Below are positions 62,301 to 63,255 of a stretch of DNA of 64,000 bases, piece after piece (the stretch's first letter is position 1; each line of letters begins with the position of its first letter). The notes under the pieces are model-generated. The model was given only the letters and a program-made list of their open reading frames with translations. It had not been told where the DNA came from and ran no database searches. Source of the stretch: Megaustenia siamemsis (lineage: Eukaryota > Mollusca > Gastropoda > Stylommatophora > Ariophantidae). Location of the stretch: the NCBI GenBank assembly GCA_032433765.1, contig JAVIAB010000046.1, forward strand, positions 58,488,500 to 58,552,499, read 5' to 3'. Both the position numbers and the translations under genes were made by a program.

Positions 62301-62640
62301 ATATAATGAATATAGAGAATATAGAGAATATAGAGAATATAGAGAATATAGAGAATATAGAGAATATAGAGAATATAGAGAATATAGAGAATATAGAGAC
62401 CTTTTTCTCTTCATGAATTTTGTTCTTCATTTCAAATACTCAACAAATGTTAATCTGTTACAGCTTTGCTTATGTTCAAACTAAAAAATCTACTTTGTCA
62501 CAAATCTACAAACCTGGATCGCCAGGAGTACCCTTCTCTGCTGGAGGTCCTTGAACGCCAGGTTGTCCAGGCAAACCTCGTTCACCTGTTCTGCCAGGTC
62601 TACCAGCAGGACCATCTGTTCCAGGAGTTCCTTCTTCACC
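2161..62640 (-). CDS. Fibrillar collagen alpha-chain gene, C-terminal part (17 exons, partial at both ends)
   Basis: Secreted extracellular-matrix protein that would trimerise through its C-propeptide and fold into a triple helix. Seen: 17 minus-strand blocks with GT-AG borders, nearly all beginning with an intact Gly codon, with lengths of 54, 108, 162, 72 or 36 bp, plus two pairs summing to 216 bp. Together they give 150 consecutive Gly-X-Y triplets (450 residues, broken only by two Gly-to-Ala changes), then a telopeptide ending VDPYL, then a C-propeptide start containing RTCRDL. Known: the 54-bp exon modulus and the CRDL cysteine motif mark fibrillar (clade A/B/C-type) collagens rather than collagen IV or FACIT. 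A complete helix of this class is about 1,014-1,020 residues, so the N-terminal half should lie to the right of the window and the rest of the COLFI domain to the left. The introns are unusually large and repeat-filled. Which fibrillar clade it belongs to cannot be decided from this part alone. Confidence 0.93.
2338..2952. repeat. 45-bp tandem repeat, about 13 copies
   Basis: Unit contains accttctcatgaataaatg and caaactctgaaactagacaa. It lies about 20 bp upstream of the e17 acceptor. Because 45 is a multiple of 3, it is open on the minus strand ([15 protein letters not shown]) but is intronic. Confidence 0.93.
2953..3260. other. Intron sequence, nothing recognised
   Basis: No Gly-X-Y exon, repeat array or element identified. 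Confidence 0.5.
3262..3547 (-). mobile_element. tRNA-derived SINE, family A, copy 1
   Basis: Read on the minus strand, it starts gggagccttggtgactgag, with an A-box-like tgactgagtggttag. A B-box-like ggattcgatccc follows about 50 bases on. Then comes a body containing ggtacc and the region near aaccctgga, and a tail built of ctttact units. Head and spacing are those of a tRNA-like pol III promoter. Confidence 0.8.
3601..3672 (-). CDS. Collagen exon e16 (72 bp, end of helix and C-telopeptide)
   Basis: Acceptor gttccccag. Begins with the last two helix triplets GAP GQP, then leaves the Gly-X-Y register ([11 protein letters not shown], ending VDPYL). This is the helix-to-telopeptide junction expected just before the COLFI domain. 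Donor gtaagttg. Phase 0. Confidence 0.9.
3780..3900. repeat. Short degenerate repeat, cacatatatgactacctc type
   Basis: Three loose copies of ccaccacatatatgactac-like units, related to the 23-bp array at 4206-4446. Confidence 0.5.
3993..4180 (-). mobile_element. LINE 3' end, truncated copy
   Basis: Minus-strand 3' terminus of the LINE family seen intact at 34097-34889: ctcattgagggagctgattc, tttgtaaagat and the terminal gacc-ttcgagcc-atggctggc block, followed by a tctattta tail. Confidence 0.75.
4206..4446. repeat. 23-bp tandem repeat, about 10 copies
   Basis: Unit catactcacatatatgatta + cct (with gacta variants). Decays to the right into ctcaaaatatatgac units up to about 4520. Confidence 0.95.
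4447..4952. other. AT-rich intron, no gene seen
   Basis: AT-rich sequence with loose repeats of ataacac and aaaacat motifs; ends at the e15 donor. Confidence 0.5.
4953..4988 (-). CDS. Collagen exon e15 (36 bp, helix)
   Basis: Four triplets [12 protein letters not shown]. Acceptor ttgctag, donor gtaagtca. e15+e16 equal 108 bp. Confidence 0.88.
5083..5418 (-). mobile_element. tRNA-derived SINE, family C
   Basis: Minus-strand head gggggcctcggtagcctag. A-box tagcctagttgg and B-box gtgttcgattccc flank an extra insert, with a 3' tail of tttacc units at 5083-5098. The body shares with family A a core around ggtacccattt and ggctgggt, suggesting one SINE superfamily with a common central domain. Confidence 0.8.
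5578..5918 (+). mobile_element. tRNA-headed SINE, family B, full-length copy
   Basis: Plus strand. Head ggggactagttggtcttgag, B-box-like gagttcaagtctt at 5630-5642, body including cctggtctcagcagtgaggc and ggaaaaatggattaac, 3' end gctggcgaacg followed by an A-rich tail to 5918. The same family is at 23137-23457, 53972-54101 and 56317-56622. Confidence 0.82.
5925..6363. other. Intron sequence, nothing recognised
   Basis: No coding exon or known element found. Confidence 0.45.
6364..6630 (-). mobile_element. tRNA-derived SINE, family A, copy 2
   Basis: Minus-strand head ggatccacgatagctcag; A-box tagctcagtggttag, B-box ggattcgatccc; core with ggtacccatttaaggctggg; 3' tail tactttac units and a poly-C run on the plus strand at 6380-6395. 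Confidence 0.83.
6652..6867. repeat. 23-bp tandem repeat, about 9 copies
   Basis: Unit gatcataaatcataaccctt + gta, nearly perfect. Confidence 0.95.
6868..7158. other. Intron sequence, nothing recognised
   Basis: AT-rich unique sequence between two arrays. Confidence 0.45.
7159..7890. repeat. (TAGGA)n-type pentanucleotide tract
   Basis: About 730 bp of taggataggataaggt, with few Cs on the plus strand. The 208-codon minus-strand frame (SYPILSYPI) comes from the five-base period and is not a gene. Confidence 0.95.
7891..11150. repeat. 3.3 kb degenerate tetranucleotide tract (GGTT/GGAT/GAAT/AAAT)
   Basis: Four-base periodic sequence such as ggttggatgaatggttgg, drifting to a ggttggatggatgg variant after 9650. 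Cytosine is almost absent from the plus strand. Long frames on both strands (WMVGWLVG plus, NPTIHPTNQ minus) are artefacts. Confidence 0.95.
11219..11254 (-). CDS. Collagen exon e14 (36 bp, helix)
   Basis: Four triplets [12 protein letters not shown]. Acceptor cgttag, donor gtaagtc. Very short, but flush with the Gly codon and in phase. e13+e14 equal 108 bp. The intron before it (11255-24933) is the largest in the window and contains the 67-bp array. Confidence 0.87.
11430..11742 (+). mobile_element. LINE 3' end (RT C-terminus and 3' UTR)
   Basis: Plus-strand frame 11444-11647 encodes [19 protein letters not shown], the [12 protein letters not shown] basic segment and [20 protein letters not shown], then stop. 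It is followed by the family 3' UTR (gccctatgggctggctgcgg, ctcgaaggtcaatagataga). 5'-truncated non-LTR element of the same family as 34097-34889. Confidence 0.85.
11743..11998. repeat. 31-bp tandem repeat, about 8 copies
   Basis: Unit tgcaattttggatcagattt + caagaatacct. Starts directly at the gata-type tail of the LINE end at 11742. Confidence 0.95.
12030..12385. repeat. 23-bp tandem repeat, about 15 copies
   Basis: Unit cttcacaatcaactttactg + cag, with one 22-bp variant near 12145. Open in two plus frames but not coding. Confidence 0.95.
12386..13123. other. Unique intron sequence, nothing recognised
   Basis: AT-rich. A gtaagcc donor-like site occurs on the minus strand at 12617 but is not attached to a Gly-X-Y exon. 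Confidence 0.45.
13124..22305. repeat. 9.2 kb array of a 67-bp unit, about 137 copies, derived from LINE coding sequence
   Basis: Two main variants alternate. One has gaatgaattcaagactaa and aagagaagtggccatgcaac; the other has gaattaattcaggtctaa and aagggaaatggccatgctac. In one frame a unit reads [20 protein letters not shown], the equivalent of [20 protein letters not shown] in the LINE at 34097-34889. Immediately right of the array the sequence continues as that LINE ([15 protein letters not shown]). Single-copy counterpart at 42958-43016. 67 is not a multiple of 3, so no long frame exists. Blocks of units are themselves duplicated (14.1-15.36 kb and 15.65-16.9 kb). Confidence 0.97.
22306..22505 (+). 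mobile_element. LINE fragment flanking the 67-bp array
   Basis: Plus-strand degenerate continuation of the RT C-terminal region: [15 protein letters not shown], then out-of-frame remnants of the basic segment (agaagaggtagactgaggga, gagacactgaagagaac) and of the stretch before the family stop codon. Confidence 0.75.
22506..23136. other. Intron sequence, nothing recognised
   Basis: AT-rich; the 105- and 122-codon frames overlapping it have no recognisable domain. Confidence 0.45.
23137..23457 (-). mobile_element. tRNA-headed SINE, family B, full-length copy
   Basis: Minus strand: head ggggactggttggtctcgag, B-box gggttcaaatcctgg, body with gagaccaggggtggttgcc complement, 3' end gctggcgaatg and a poly-A tail (poly-T at 23137-23162). 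Confidence 0.85.
23690..24170 (+). mobile_element. Degenerate LINE fragment (plus strand)
   Basis: Carries gatttctcagaagaatgttg, ccaacaaggatattctcaa and agcacatcataagaagagga, the equivalents of [19 protein letters not shown] and [11 protein letters not shown] in the minus-strand element at 56684-57460. Ends in a gatgatgat tail. Many stops. Confidence 0.7.
24228..24933. repeat. 44-bp tandem repeat, about 16 copies, carrying the e13 donor sequence
   Basis: Unit aaactcacaggggctcatta + ctaaagacccttatttattcaatc (split here for length). Every unit contains aaactcac, the complement of the real e13 donor gtgagttt at 24926-24933. Confidence 0.93.
24934..25005 (-). CDS. Collagen exon e13 (72 bp, helix)
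   Basis: Eight triplets [24 protein letters not shown]. Acceptor cttacag, donor gtgagttt. The donor octamer recurs in each 44-bp unit of the adjoining intronic array. Confidence 0.93.
25133..25690. repeat. 63-bp tandem repeat, about 8 copies
   Basis: Unit contains tatggatatttcagtttgc, aataagtttcattaatac and atatttcagttttcaatgtg. Each unit is itself two half-units sharing atatttcagttt. Confidence 0.94.
25691..26055. other. AT-rich intron, nothing recognised
   Basis: No exon, repeat or element identified. Confidence 0.45.
26060..26815 (+). mobile_element. LINE 3' fragment (plus), split by an antisense copy
   Basis: Plus-strand pieces 26060-26150 ([24 protein letters not shown]) and 26479-26815 (continuing from RELL, with agaggcagaggcagaccaag and ending agacggcactcgatgatgag) belong to one element. 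They are separated by a minus-strand copy of the same family. A roughly 60-bp insertion flanked by gacgag repeats sits at about 26626-26690. Confidence 0.8.
26151..26478 (-). mobile_element. Antisense LINE 3' copy nested in its own family
   Basis: Minus-strand frame 26244-26480: [54 protein letters not shown]. The 3' end carries catcatcatc (gatgat tail). With the plus-strand piece to its right it forms a roughly 320-bp imperfect inverted repeat. Confidence 0.83.
27018..27262. repeat. 36-bp tandem repeat, about 6.5 copies
   Basis: Unit tgtttctcattatttgtaac + atataaataaacagta. Open in two minus frames because 36 is a multiple of 3. Confidence 0.95.
27263..27725. repeat. About 30-bp tandem repeat, related to the 36-bp unit
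   Basis: Unit acataaagtgtgcttcccat + tacttgcaac with longer acaaataaataa variants; shares cattatttgtaacaaataaa with the neighbouring array and probably arose from it. Confidence 0.9.
27823..28140. repeat. About 58-bp dimeric repeat, about 5 copies
   Basis: Alternates aatgagttaaacagagtcaa + ctaaaaaatt and aatgagttaaacagtcaaat + cagaaatt half-units. Confidence 0.9.
28195..28248 (-). CDS. Collagen exon e12 (54 bp, helix)
   Basis: Six triplets [18 protein letters not shown]. Acceptor ttaatag, donor gtaagcc. Phase 0. Confidence 0.93.
28249..28491. other. Intron sequence, nothing recognised
   Basis: Unique sequence upstream of e12. Confidence 0.4.
28492..28689. repeat. 99-bp tandem duplication
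   Basis: Two near-identical copies starting taatgacagattagagaac at 28492 and 28591; only a few substitutions separate them. Confidence 0.95.
28884..29110 (-). mobile_element. tRNA-derived SINE, family A, copy 3
   Basis: Minus-strand head gggagccgcgatagctcag; A-box tagctcagtagttag; B-box gggttcgatctt; the core contains the complement of tacccatttaaggctggg. Confidence 0.82.
29111..29397. other. Intron sequence, nothing recognised
   Basis: Unique AT-rich sequence. Confidence 0.4.
29398..30525. repeat. 38-bp tandem repeat, about 29 copies
   Basis: Unit atcatgtctaacacacagca + ataagactaaccaatgat, with two alternating variants (cagactgaccaatcat). Resumes at 30720-30985. Confidence 0.96.
30526..30719. 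mobile_element. Foldback/MITE-like fragment inserted in the 38-bp array
   Basis: Contains acttacctacataaagctg + ttaccaaaccac and a t-rich run followed by aattgtcattatcatcag, matching the right half of the foldback element at 48184-48444 and its flank. Array sequence ccaatcatat is present on both sides. Confidence 0.6.
30720..30985. repeat. Continuation of the 38-bp array up to the e11 donor
   Basis: Units of ccaatcatatcatgtctaac + acacagcaatcagactca, with a shorter variant lacking ac-ac. The e11 donor (plus strand cattac) directly follows the last ccaat. Confidence 0.92.
30989..31096 (-). CDS. Collagen exon e11 (108 bp, helix, with Gly-to-Ala break)
   Basis: Twelve triplets starting GPIGPQGPQ and ending GLQGPE. 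The fifth triplet is ADV, not G-X-Y: codon GCA stands where GGA is expected, after GET. Acceptor cacaaag, donor gtaatg (weaker). The 38-bp array of this intron runs right up to the donor. Confidence 0.92.
31137..33160 (+). mobile_element. LINE RT fragment with an internal 53-bp array
   Basis: Plus-strand non-LTR reverse transcriptase. [20 protein letters not shown] precedes and merges into the array. After it come [36 protein letters not shown] (catalytic ADD box), [38 protein letters not shown], and then the C-terminal connection with several stops and shifts (one near 32290, stops near 32692 and 32819). Same family as 45141-45748. 5'-truncated and not functional. Confidence 0.85.
31158..32170. 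repeat. 53-bp array inside the LINE RT domain, about 19 copies
   Basis: Unit agagaacaactgtgggagat + actaacaacatacggagtaa + gccaacatctaac. Each unit is the RT segment [18 protein letters not shown]. 53 is not a multiple of 3, so the expansion destroys the frame. The LINE resumes with aatcttattaaaagtctc. Confidence 0.96.
33165..34096. repeat. 54-bp tandem repeat, about 17 copies
   Basis: Unit aacccactttagttagtttt + tattttgacatagagaatct + accaacctagtgac. Interrupted by a LINE; one partial copy resumes at 34890-34912. Not collagen-coding despite the 54-bp length. Confidence 0.95.
34097..34889 (-). mobile_element. LINE 3' portion with intact RT C-terminal frame
   Basis: Minus-strand frame of 213 codons (34194-34835), also open upstream to 34887. 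It includes [70 protein letters not shown] and the basic [14 protein letters not shown]. The family 3' UTR (ggtctacgccctatgggccg, gctcgaaaggtc) and a gata tail follow. Flanked by cccacttt at 34089-34096 and 34890-34897, a probable target duplication. It is 5'-truncated but uninterrupted, hence a relatively recent insertion into the 54-bp array. Confidence 0.9.
34913..35299. other. AT-rich intron, nothing recognised
   Basis: Loose acagta and aacac motifs; ends at the e10 donor. Confidence 0.45.
35300..35353 (-). CDS. Collagen exon e10 (54 bp, helix)
   Basis: Six triplets [18 protein letters not shown]. Acceptor tctacag, donor gtaagtcc, both strong. Phase 0. Confidence 0.94.
35495..36165. repeat. 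40-bp tandem repeat, about 16 copies
   Basis: Unit caactctccagctataaaca + ctcatccataacctctctac, with a shorter tatcaacatccac variant. Confidence 0.95.
36166..37190. repeat. 29-bp tandem repeat, about 35 copies
   Basis: Unit ccacagttatcaacactcaa + acaccaact. Related to the 40-bp array on its left (shared caactc-cagcta/gttat core). The plus frame [16 protein letters not shown] has a 29-residue period (3 x 29 bp) and is an artefact. Ends about 18 bp before the e9 donor. Confidence 0.95.
37209..37370 (-). CDS. Collagen exon e9 (162 bp, helix)
   Basis: Eighteen perfect triplets, starting GAPGNTGPI and ending GPAGERGPQ. Acceptor tatctaag, donor gtaagg. The proline-rich centre ([18 protein letters not shown]) is typical of a stable fibrillar helix. 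Confidence 0.95.
37440..37800 (+). mobile_element. Degenerate LINE RT fragment (plus strand)
   Basis: Contains agaatttacaagtcaaatg + tg and ctatgccacattctatgaat; frames include [22 protein letters not shown] sequence and [11 protein letters not shown], typical of the RT C-terminal region (Y-x-x-E-x-W). Multiple stops. Confidence 0.7.
37830..38260 (-). mobile_element. LINE 3' region, unexpanded progenitor of the 38-bp repeat
   Basis: Contains one copy of ctttcagctccctgtggagc + ataggtcttcaacaaaca bounded by CTTTC at 37847-37851 and 37885-37889. It then runs on through ctgttctgtttcttgccatt and ctaagaatattttggtcct, the same order as seen to the right of the 38-bp array at 42720-42850. Confidence 0.78.
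38262..38830 (-). mobile_element. Degenerate LINE fragment (minus strand)
   Basis: 3' end with ggtgatcatgtctctctgt and atcatcatc, then decayed equivalents of HxMRRE, the RxLKxxx linker and the ETK-type RT C-terminus seen at 56684-57460. Many stops. Followed by an (AT)n run at 38816-38845. Confidence 0.7.
39003..39082 (-). CDS. Collagen exon e8 (80 bp, helix; starts in phase 1)
   Basis: Acceptor tgtttccag, then GA-AAT-GAT: the Gly codon is completed with e7. Triplets run [12 protein letters not shown] to GEP GAT, donor gtaagttt. e7+e8 = 216 bp. The acceptor together with the first exon bases has been duplicated in tandem twice more in the upstream intron (39085-39240). Confidence 0.92.
39085..39240. 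repeat. 55-bp tandem repeat carrying the e8 splice acceptor, about 3 copies
   Basis: tccatcatttcctggaaac recurs at 39072, 39127 and 39182 (spacing 55 bp). Each copy holds the acceptor tttgtttccag plus the first exon bases, giving decoy AG dinucleotides at 39138-39139 and 39193-39194 on the minus strand. Confidence 0.92.
39246..40690. repeat. 44-bp tandem repeat, about 33 copies
   Basis: Unit tcatagcttgtgtcaggatc + aatgaactgagagctgtcag + tgac, with variants (tgccagg, gttatcag, cagcaac). Two shortened units at 39550 and 40103 share the same deletion (gtgatcattgaactg), indicating block duplication. Confidence 0.96.
40840..40985. repeat. About 45-bp degenerate repeat, 3-4 copies
   Basis: Units of acatcagggttatagcctgt + aatatagatag. 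Confidence 0.8.
40986..41087. repeat. 30-bp array, first block
   Basis: Unit agtttccactaacagcagtc + aacagtaatt. The same array resumes at 44750-45140 and 45748-46095; the gaps are LINE insertions. Confidence 0.93.
41096..42718. repeat. 38-bp array derived from the LINE 3' region, about 42 copies
   Basis: Unit ctttcaactctctgtggagc + attgatcttcaacaaaca, variants ggag/gaag and attg/atag. Its right end runs directly into LINE sequence (ctttccaagccattctgttc) equal to that following the single copy at 37885. Confidence 0.96.
42958..43128 (+). mobile_element. Plus-strand LINE RT C-terminal piece; single-copy relative of the 67-bp unit
   Basis: Reads [19 protein letters not shown] then [19 protein letters not shown] and [11 protein letters not shown]. 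The first part matches the 67-bp unit closely (ttcaagactaatat, aagagaaatggcc, gatctcatctacaat). It is embedded in the minus-strand composite LINE. Confidence 0.8.
44340..44612. repeat. 30-bp array upstream of the LINE endonuclease, 9 copies
   Basis: Unit tccatgtttgtgaagttttt + acggtttatg. Lies between the LINE leader (44613-44749) and its EN start codon region (44279), so it is internal to the element. 30 is a multiple of 3 and both strands stay open. Confidence 0.93.
44750..45140. repeat. 30-bp array, second block
   Basis: Unit aacagtgatcaacagtaatt + agtttccact; continues the array of 40986-41087. Confidence 0.94.
45141..45747 (-). mobile_element. LINE RT C-terminal fragment inserted in the 30-bp array
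   Basis: Minus-strand frames: [77 protein letters not shown]. Same family as 31137-33160. One frame shift near 45600. Starts with cttcttcta, the same 3' end sequence as the insertion at 41088. Confidence 0.85.
45748..46095. repeat. 30-bp array, third block
   Basis: Unit aacagtgatcaacagtaatt + agtttccact with several one-base deletions; ends about 110 bp before the e7 donor. Confidence 0.93.
46203..46338 (-). CDS. Collagen exon e7 (136 bp, helix; ends in phase 1)
   Basis: Fifteen triplets from GPEGPIGSP to GNAGSN, followed by one G before donor gtaagata. It includes GQG GPK, a Gly in the Y position, which does not break the register. The acceptor is tttgtag. The downstream e8 supplies the remaining two bases (GA) of the split Gly codon. 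Confidence 0.92.
46341..46885. repeat. 36-37 bp tandem repeat starting at the e7 acceptor, about 15 copies
   Basis: Unit caaaaatcaggtacatgtgt + aaaatgatgatgagaaa. The first unit begins 2-3 bp from the acceptor (plus strand ctacaaaatcaggtac), so the acceptor tract gattttgtag resembles a repeat edge. Confidence 0.93.
46895..47260 (-). mobile_element. Degenerate LINE 3' end (minus strand)
   Basis: Complement of cacatcgaaggttggctacc, atggtgcatgtcataggttc and cttttaatgttttcagtcca, homologous to the 3' ends at 26151-26478 and 62765-63190. Confidence 0.75.
47276..47580 (-). other. Unassigned coding-like segment
   Basis: Minus-strand frame open over at least 83 codons (47276-47527) and readable further upstream. 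It includes [39 protein letters not shown] and [15 protein letters not shown]. The composition looks protein-like rather than repeat-derived, but I recognise no domain and see no convincing splice sites. It may be a captured gene fragment or transposon ORF lying in intron e6/e7. Confidence 0.35.
47638..47745 (-). CDS. Collagen exon e6 (108 bp, helix)
   Basis: Twelve perfect triplets, GTPGETGRP to GERGNR. Acceptor ttatag, donor gtaagc. Double 54-bp module. Arginine-rich Y positions. Confidence 0.93.
47750..48183. other. Intron sequence, nothing recognised
   Basis: Contains short LINE-like remnants (ctcttctcatcacatgacc at 48119) but nothing that can be delimited. Confidence 0.4.
48184..48444. 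mobile_element. Foldback/MITE-like element with about 65-bp inverted ends
   Basis: Left end aagtggtatgataacagctt + tacgtaggtgagaaac, right end cctcacctacttaaagctgt + tatcataccact. The arms pair over about 65 bp with a few mismatches and enclose about 130 bp. No ORF. Fragments at 30526-30719 and perhaps 60185-60300. Confidence 0.78.
48658..48819 (-). CDS. Collagen exon e5 (162 bp, helix)
   Basis: Three 54-bp modules in one exon, 18 perfect triplets from GDIGIPGRR to GPAGPAGVK. Acceptor tttgacag, donor gtaagaat. The intron downstream holds a foldback element. The intron upstream, between e4 and e5, holds the 3.8 kb LINE inserted at 48998-52805. Confidence 0.94.
48998..52805 (-). mobile_element. 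3.8 kb EN-RT-RNaseH LINE with 13-bp target duplication
   Basis: Minus-strand domains in order. Endonuclease 51845-52420: [39 protein letters not shown]. Linker 51218-51784. RT 50287-51152: [49 protein letters not shown]. RNase H 49258-50191: [28 protein letters not shown]-terminal [17 protein letters not shown] motif near 49200. Then a gata-type tail. The domain set fits the I superfamily. Inactive: stops after PDLD and SDQ at the EN end, a frame break between linker and RT, another inside RT near 50960, and a stop in RNase H near 49665. taccaaatatcta flanks it at 48985-48997 and 52806-52818. Confidence 0.93.
52819..53097. other. Intron sequence flanking the LINE, nothing recognised
   Basis: Begins with copies of aatatctaattgttgaatac, shared with 48900-48985 on the other side of the LINE (a short degenerate repeat that served as target). 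Ends at the e4 donor. Confidence 0.5.
53098..53151 (-). CDS. Collagen exon e4 (54 bp, helix)
   Basis: Acceptor atccag, six triplets [18 protein letters not shown], donor gtaagtcg. Acidic-rich triplets with no proline in the X position. Phase 0 at both ends. Confidence 0.92.
53345..53523 (+). mobile_element. Short non-autonomous element with LINE-like tail, copy 1
   Basis: About 175 bp shared with 60395-60578: gcttgacaagctgtcattgt, cagtgatctctgcaatatgt, ggtttctgtttttgagatt. The 3' end ctatgtgccgtcttcggctc + gaaaggacaatagatag resembles the LINE 3' end at 11710-11742. Confidence 0.7.
53525..53971. other. AT-rich intron, nothing recognised
   Basis: No exon, array or element identified. Confidence 0.45.
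53972..54101 (+). mobile_element. SINE family B, 5'-truncated
   Basis: Matches the last 130 bp of the copy at 5578-5918: ttatctgcctgtgtggcgag, ctgccagggaaaaatggatt, agctggcgaacg and an A tail. Confidence 0.82.
54355..54795. repeat. 45-bp tandem repeat, about 10 copies
   Basis: Unit aatcagcatcaataacatta + caataagctaactagataag + atgac. Its aatcagcatcaataacatta half is the parent of the neighbouring 21-bp array. Confidence 0.95.
54796..55387. repeat. 21-bp tandem repeat, about 28 copies
   Basis: Unit aatgagcatcaataacatta + c, with aac/atc and tgag/taag variants. 21 is a multiple of 3 and three frames stay open for about 600 bp (CNDIDAH, MLIVMIL, NITMSIN), a repeat artefact. Confidence 0.96.
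55466..56085 (-). mobile_element. Two LINE 3' ends in tandem (minus strand)
   Basis: Copy one 55466-55681 and copy two 55682-56085. Each starts with a ctatctattgacctttcgag tail and continues through the ctcattgagggagc and cttctcagtgtctc segments of the family at 34097-34889. The second begins inside the gtgtctctct segment of the first. Confidence 0.82.
56086..56316. other. Intron sequence, possible decayed LINE remnant
   Basis: Contains agaaagacaagacaaactat and gtaaacataaaacagcaag; nothing delimited. Confidence 0.35.
56317..56622 (-). mobile_element. SINE family B, minus-strand copy
   Basis: Poly-T at 56317-56340 is the complement of the A tail; the body includes gagaccaggggtggttgcc; B-box complement gggatttgaaccc at 56586-56598. 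The head is slightly truncated. Confidence 0.84.
56684..57460 (-). mobile_element. LINE RT C-terminal fragment (minus strand)
   Basis: Frames 57064-57333 ([50 protein letters not shown]) and 56823-57029 ([40 protein letters not shown]). The 3' end carries gatgatga. Frame-shifted near 57050. Same family as 23690-24170 and 38262-38830. Confidence 0.82.
57508..57950. repeat. 13-bp tandem repeat, about 33 copies
   Basis: Unit gatggaatagagg with gatgaaatagagg and gatggaaaagagg variants; purine-rich on the plus strand with almost no C. Confidence 0.96.
58085..58500. repeat. About 25-bp tandem repeat, about 17 copies
   Basis: Unit agtagtaataatgtgattta + aaatt/aaaca/aaatag, of variable length; ends 26 bp before the e3 donor. 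Confidence 0.93.
58527..58580 (-). CDS. Collagen exon e3 (54 bp, helix)
   Basis: Classic 54-bp module: acceptor atttcag, six triplets [18 protein letters not shown], donor gtcagaat (a GTCAG variant rather than GTAAG). In-frame at both ends (phase 0). Confidence 0.92.
58670..59870. repeat. 32-bp tandem repeat, about 37 copies
   Basis: Unit catgtaaaaccagggactgc + aggaaccatcag, with a second variant (acatgggactgctggaactg). A block of about 9 units at 58700-58950 recurs at 58970-59180. Confidence 0.95.
59871..60009. other. Unique intron sequence upstream of the e2 donor
   Basis: Short unique stretch; nothing recognised. Confidence 0.4.
60010..60098 (-). CDS. Collagen exon e2 (89 bp, helix; starts in phase 1)
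   Basis: Preceded by a long pyrimidine tract and acceptor ttccag; starts GT-GTC-CCA, completing the Gly codon begun in e1. Ten triplets (GVP GQP GSP onwards, ending GQQ), all with Gly. Donor gtaagttt. Together e1 and e2 are 127+89=216 bp, four 54-bp modules. Confidence 0.92.
60099..60394. other. Intron with possible foldback-element remnant
   Basis: Near 60185-60330: ctgcggtaaagctggtagca and aatgacgttgcagccttctt, loosely like the left arm of the element at 48184. Not delimited. Confidence 0.35.
60395..60578 (+). mobile_element. Short non-autonomous element with LINE-like tail, copy 2
   Basis: Same element as 53345-53523: gcttgacaagctgtcattgt to gaaaggacaatagatagat. Confidence 0.72.
60770..61570. 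repeat. 36-bp tandem repeat, about 22 copies
   Basis: Unit cactgtctcactgtttttgt + atgtgacaacttgcaa. 36 is a multiple of 3, so several frames stay open on both strands ([12 protein letters not shown] plus, [12 protein letters not shown] minus); not genes. Confidence 0.96.
61571..61845 (+). other. Unassigned coding-like segment
   Basis: Plus frame open for about 85 codons beyond the repeat: [40 protein letters not shown], stop at 61838. Higher GC than its surroundings. No domain recognised; it could be a transposon remnant. Confidence 0.3.
61846..62271. other. Intron sequence, short repeat only
   Basis: A 20-bp motif (aaaagaaataaatccaacatc) repeats about four times at 61958-62035. Nothing else seen. 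Confidence 0.5.
62272..62400. repeat. 9-bp tandem repeat (gaatataga), about 13 copies
   Basis: Nearly perfect; gives the reading frame EYREYREYR. Confidence 0.96.
62514..62640 (-). CDS. Collagen exon e1 (127 bp, helix; ends in phase 1)
   Basis: Acceptor cttgtag precedes GGTGAAGAAGG. The exon encodes 14 triplets starting GEEGTPGTD, then a single G, and ends GATCCAG before donor gtttgtag. Triplet 12 reads A-E-K instead of G-X-Y (codon GCA), so this is a Gly-to-Ala interruption after GVQGPP. The last base is the first base of a Gly codon completed in e2. The donor (gtttgt) is weaker than the gtaag donors of most other exons. No alternative GT nearby gives phase 0. Confidence 0.9.
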
Positions 62641-62764
62641 CTACAAGATGACAAGAGTACAGAAATATAGTTCGTCCCTCAATCACAAACATATACACTT
62701 AACCTTCAGAAAGATGAAATCACAGTGTCTGCAATTAAAAACCGCAAATCTTACATGGTTAATT

Positions 62765-63190
62765 TCATCATCATCATCATCGAATGCCGTCTCCGCAACG
62801 AAGGTTGGCTAACACAGAGCGCCATTCTGCTCTGTCTCTTGCTTTGATGGTGCAGGTTGTCATAGGCTGATTTGTCAATCTTTTGATGTTACTCGTCCAT
62901 GTTAGTCTTGGTCTGCCTCTTTTACCTTGTATTTTCCCCTCCAGGATTACTTTTAGTATACTGTTGTGTCTTTTAACATGGCCCAAAAATCGCATTTGTC
63001 TTGTTTGAATTGTGTTTATTAGTTCTCTTTTCATTATAAGTTGTTTTAAGACTTCATCGTTTGTTTTCTTTTCCTTCCGTCTAATTCTACCTATTCTTCT
63101 ATATATCCACATTTCAAAGGCTTCAATTCTCTGTTCTGTTTTCTTGCCTAATGTCCATGTTTCTGCACTATGATCCTCATCTTCAGCATA
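62765..63190 (-). mobile_element. LINE RT C-terminal fragment (minus strand), 138 open codons
   Basis: [94 protein letters not shown], then stop and a gatgatgat tail. The best-preserved member of the family also present at 26060-26815 and 46895-47260. Confidence 0.88.
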
Positions 63191-63255
63191 CATTTTTTTT
63201 TCAGATTGCTTCTTTAGTACTGATTATTTTACTAGATCTTTAAACTTAGCTGCAG

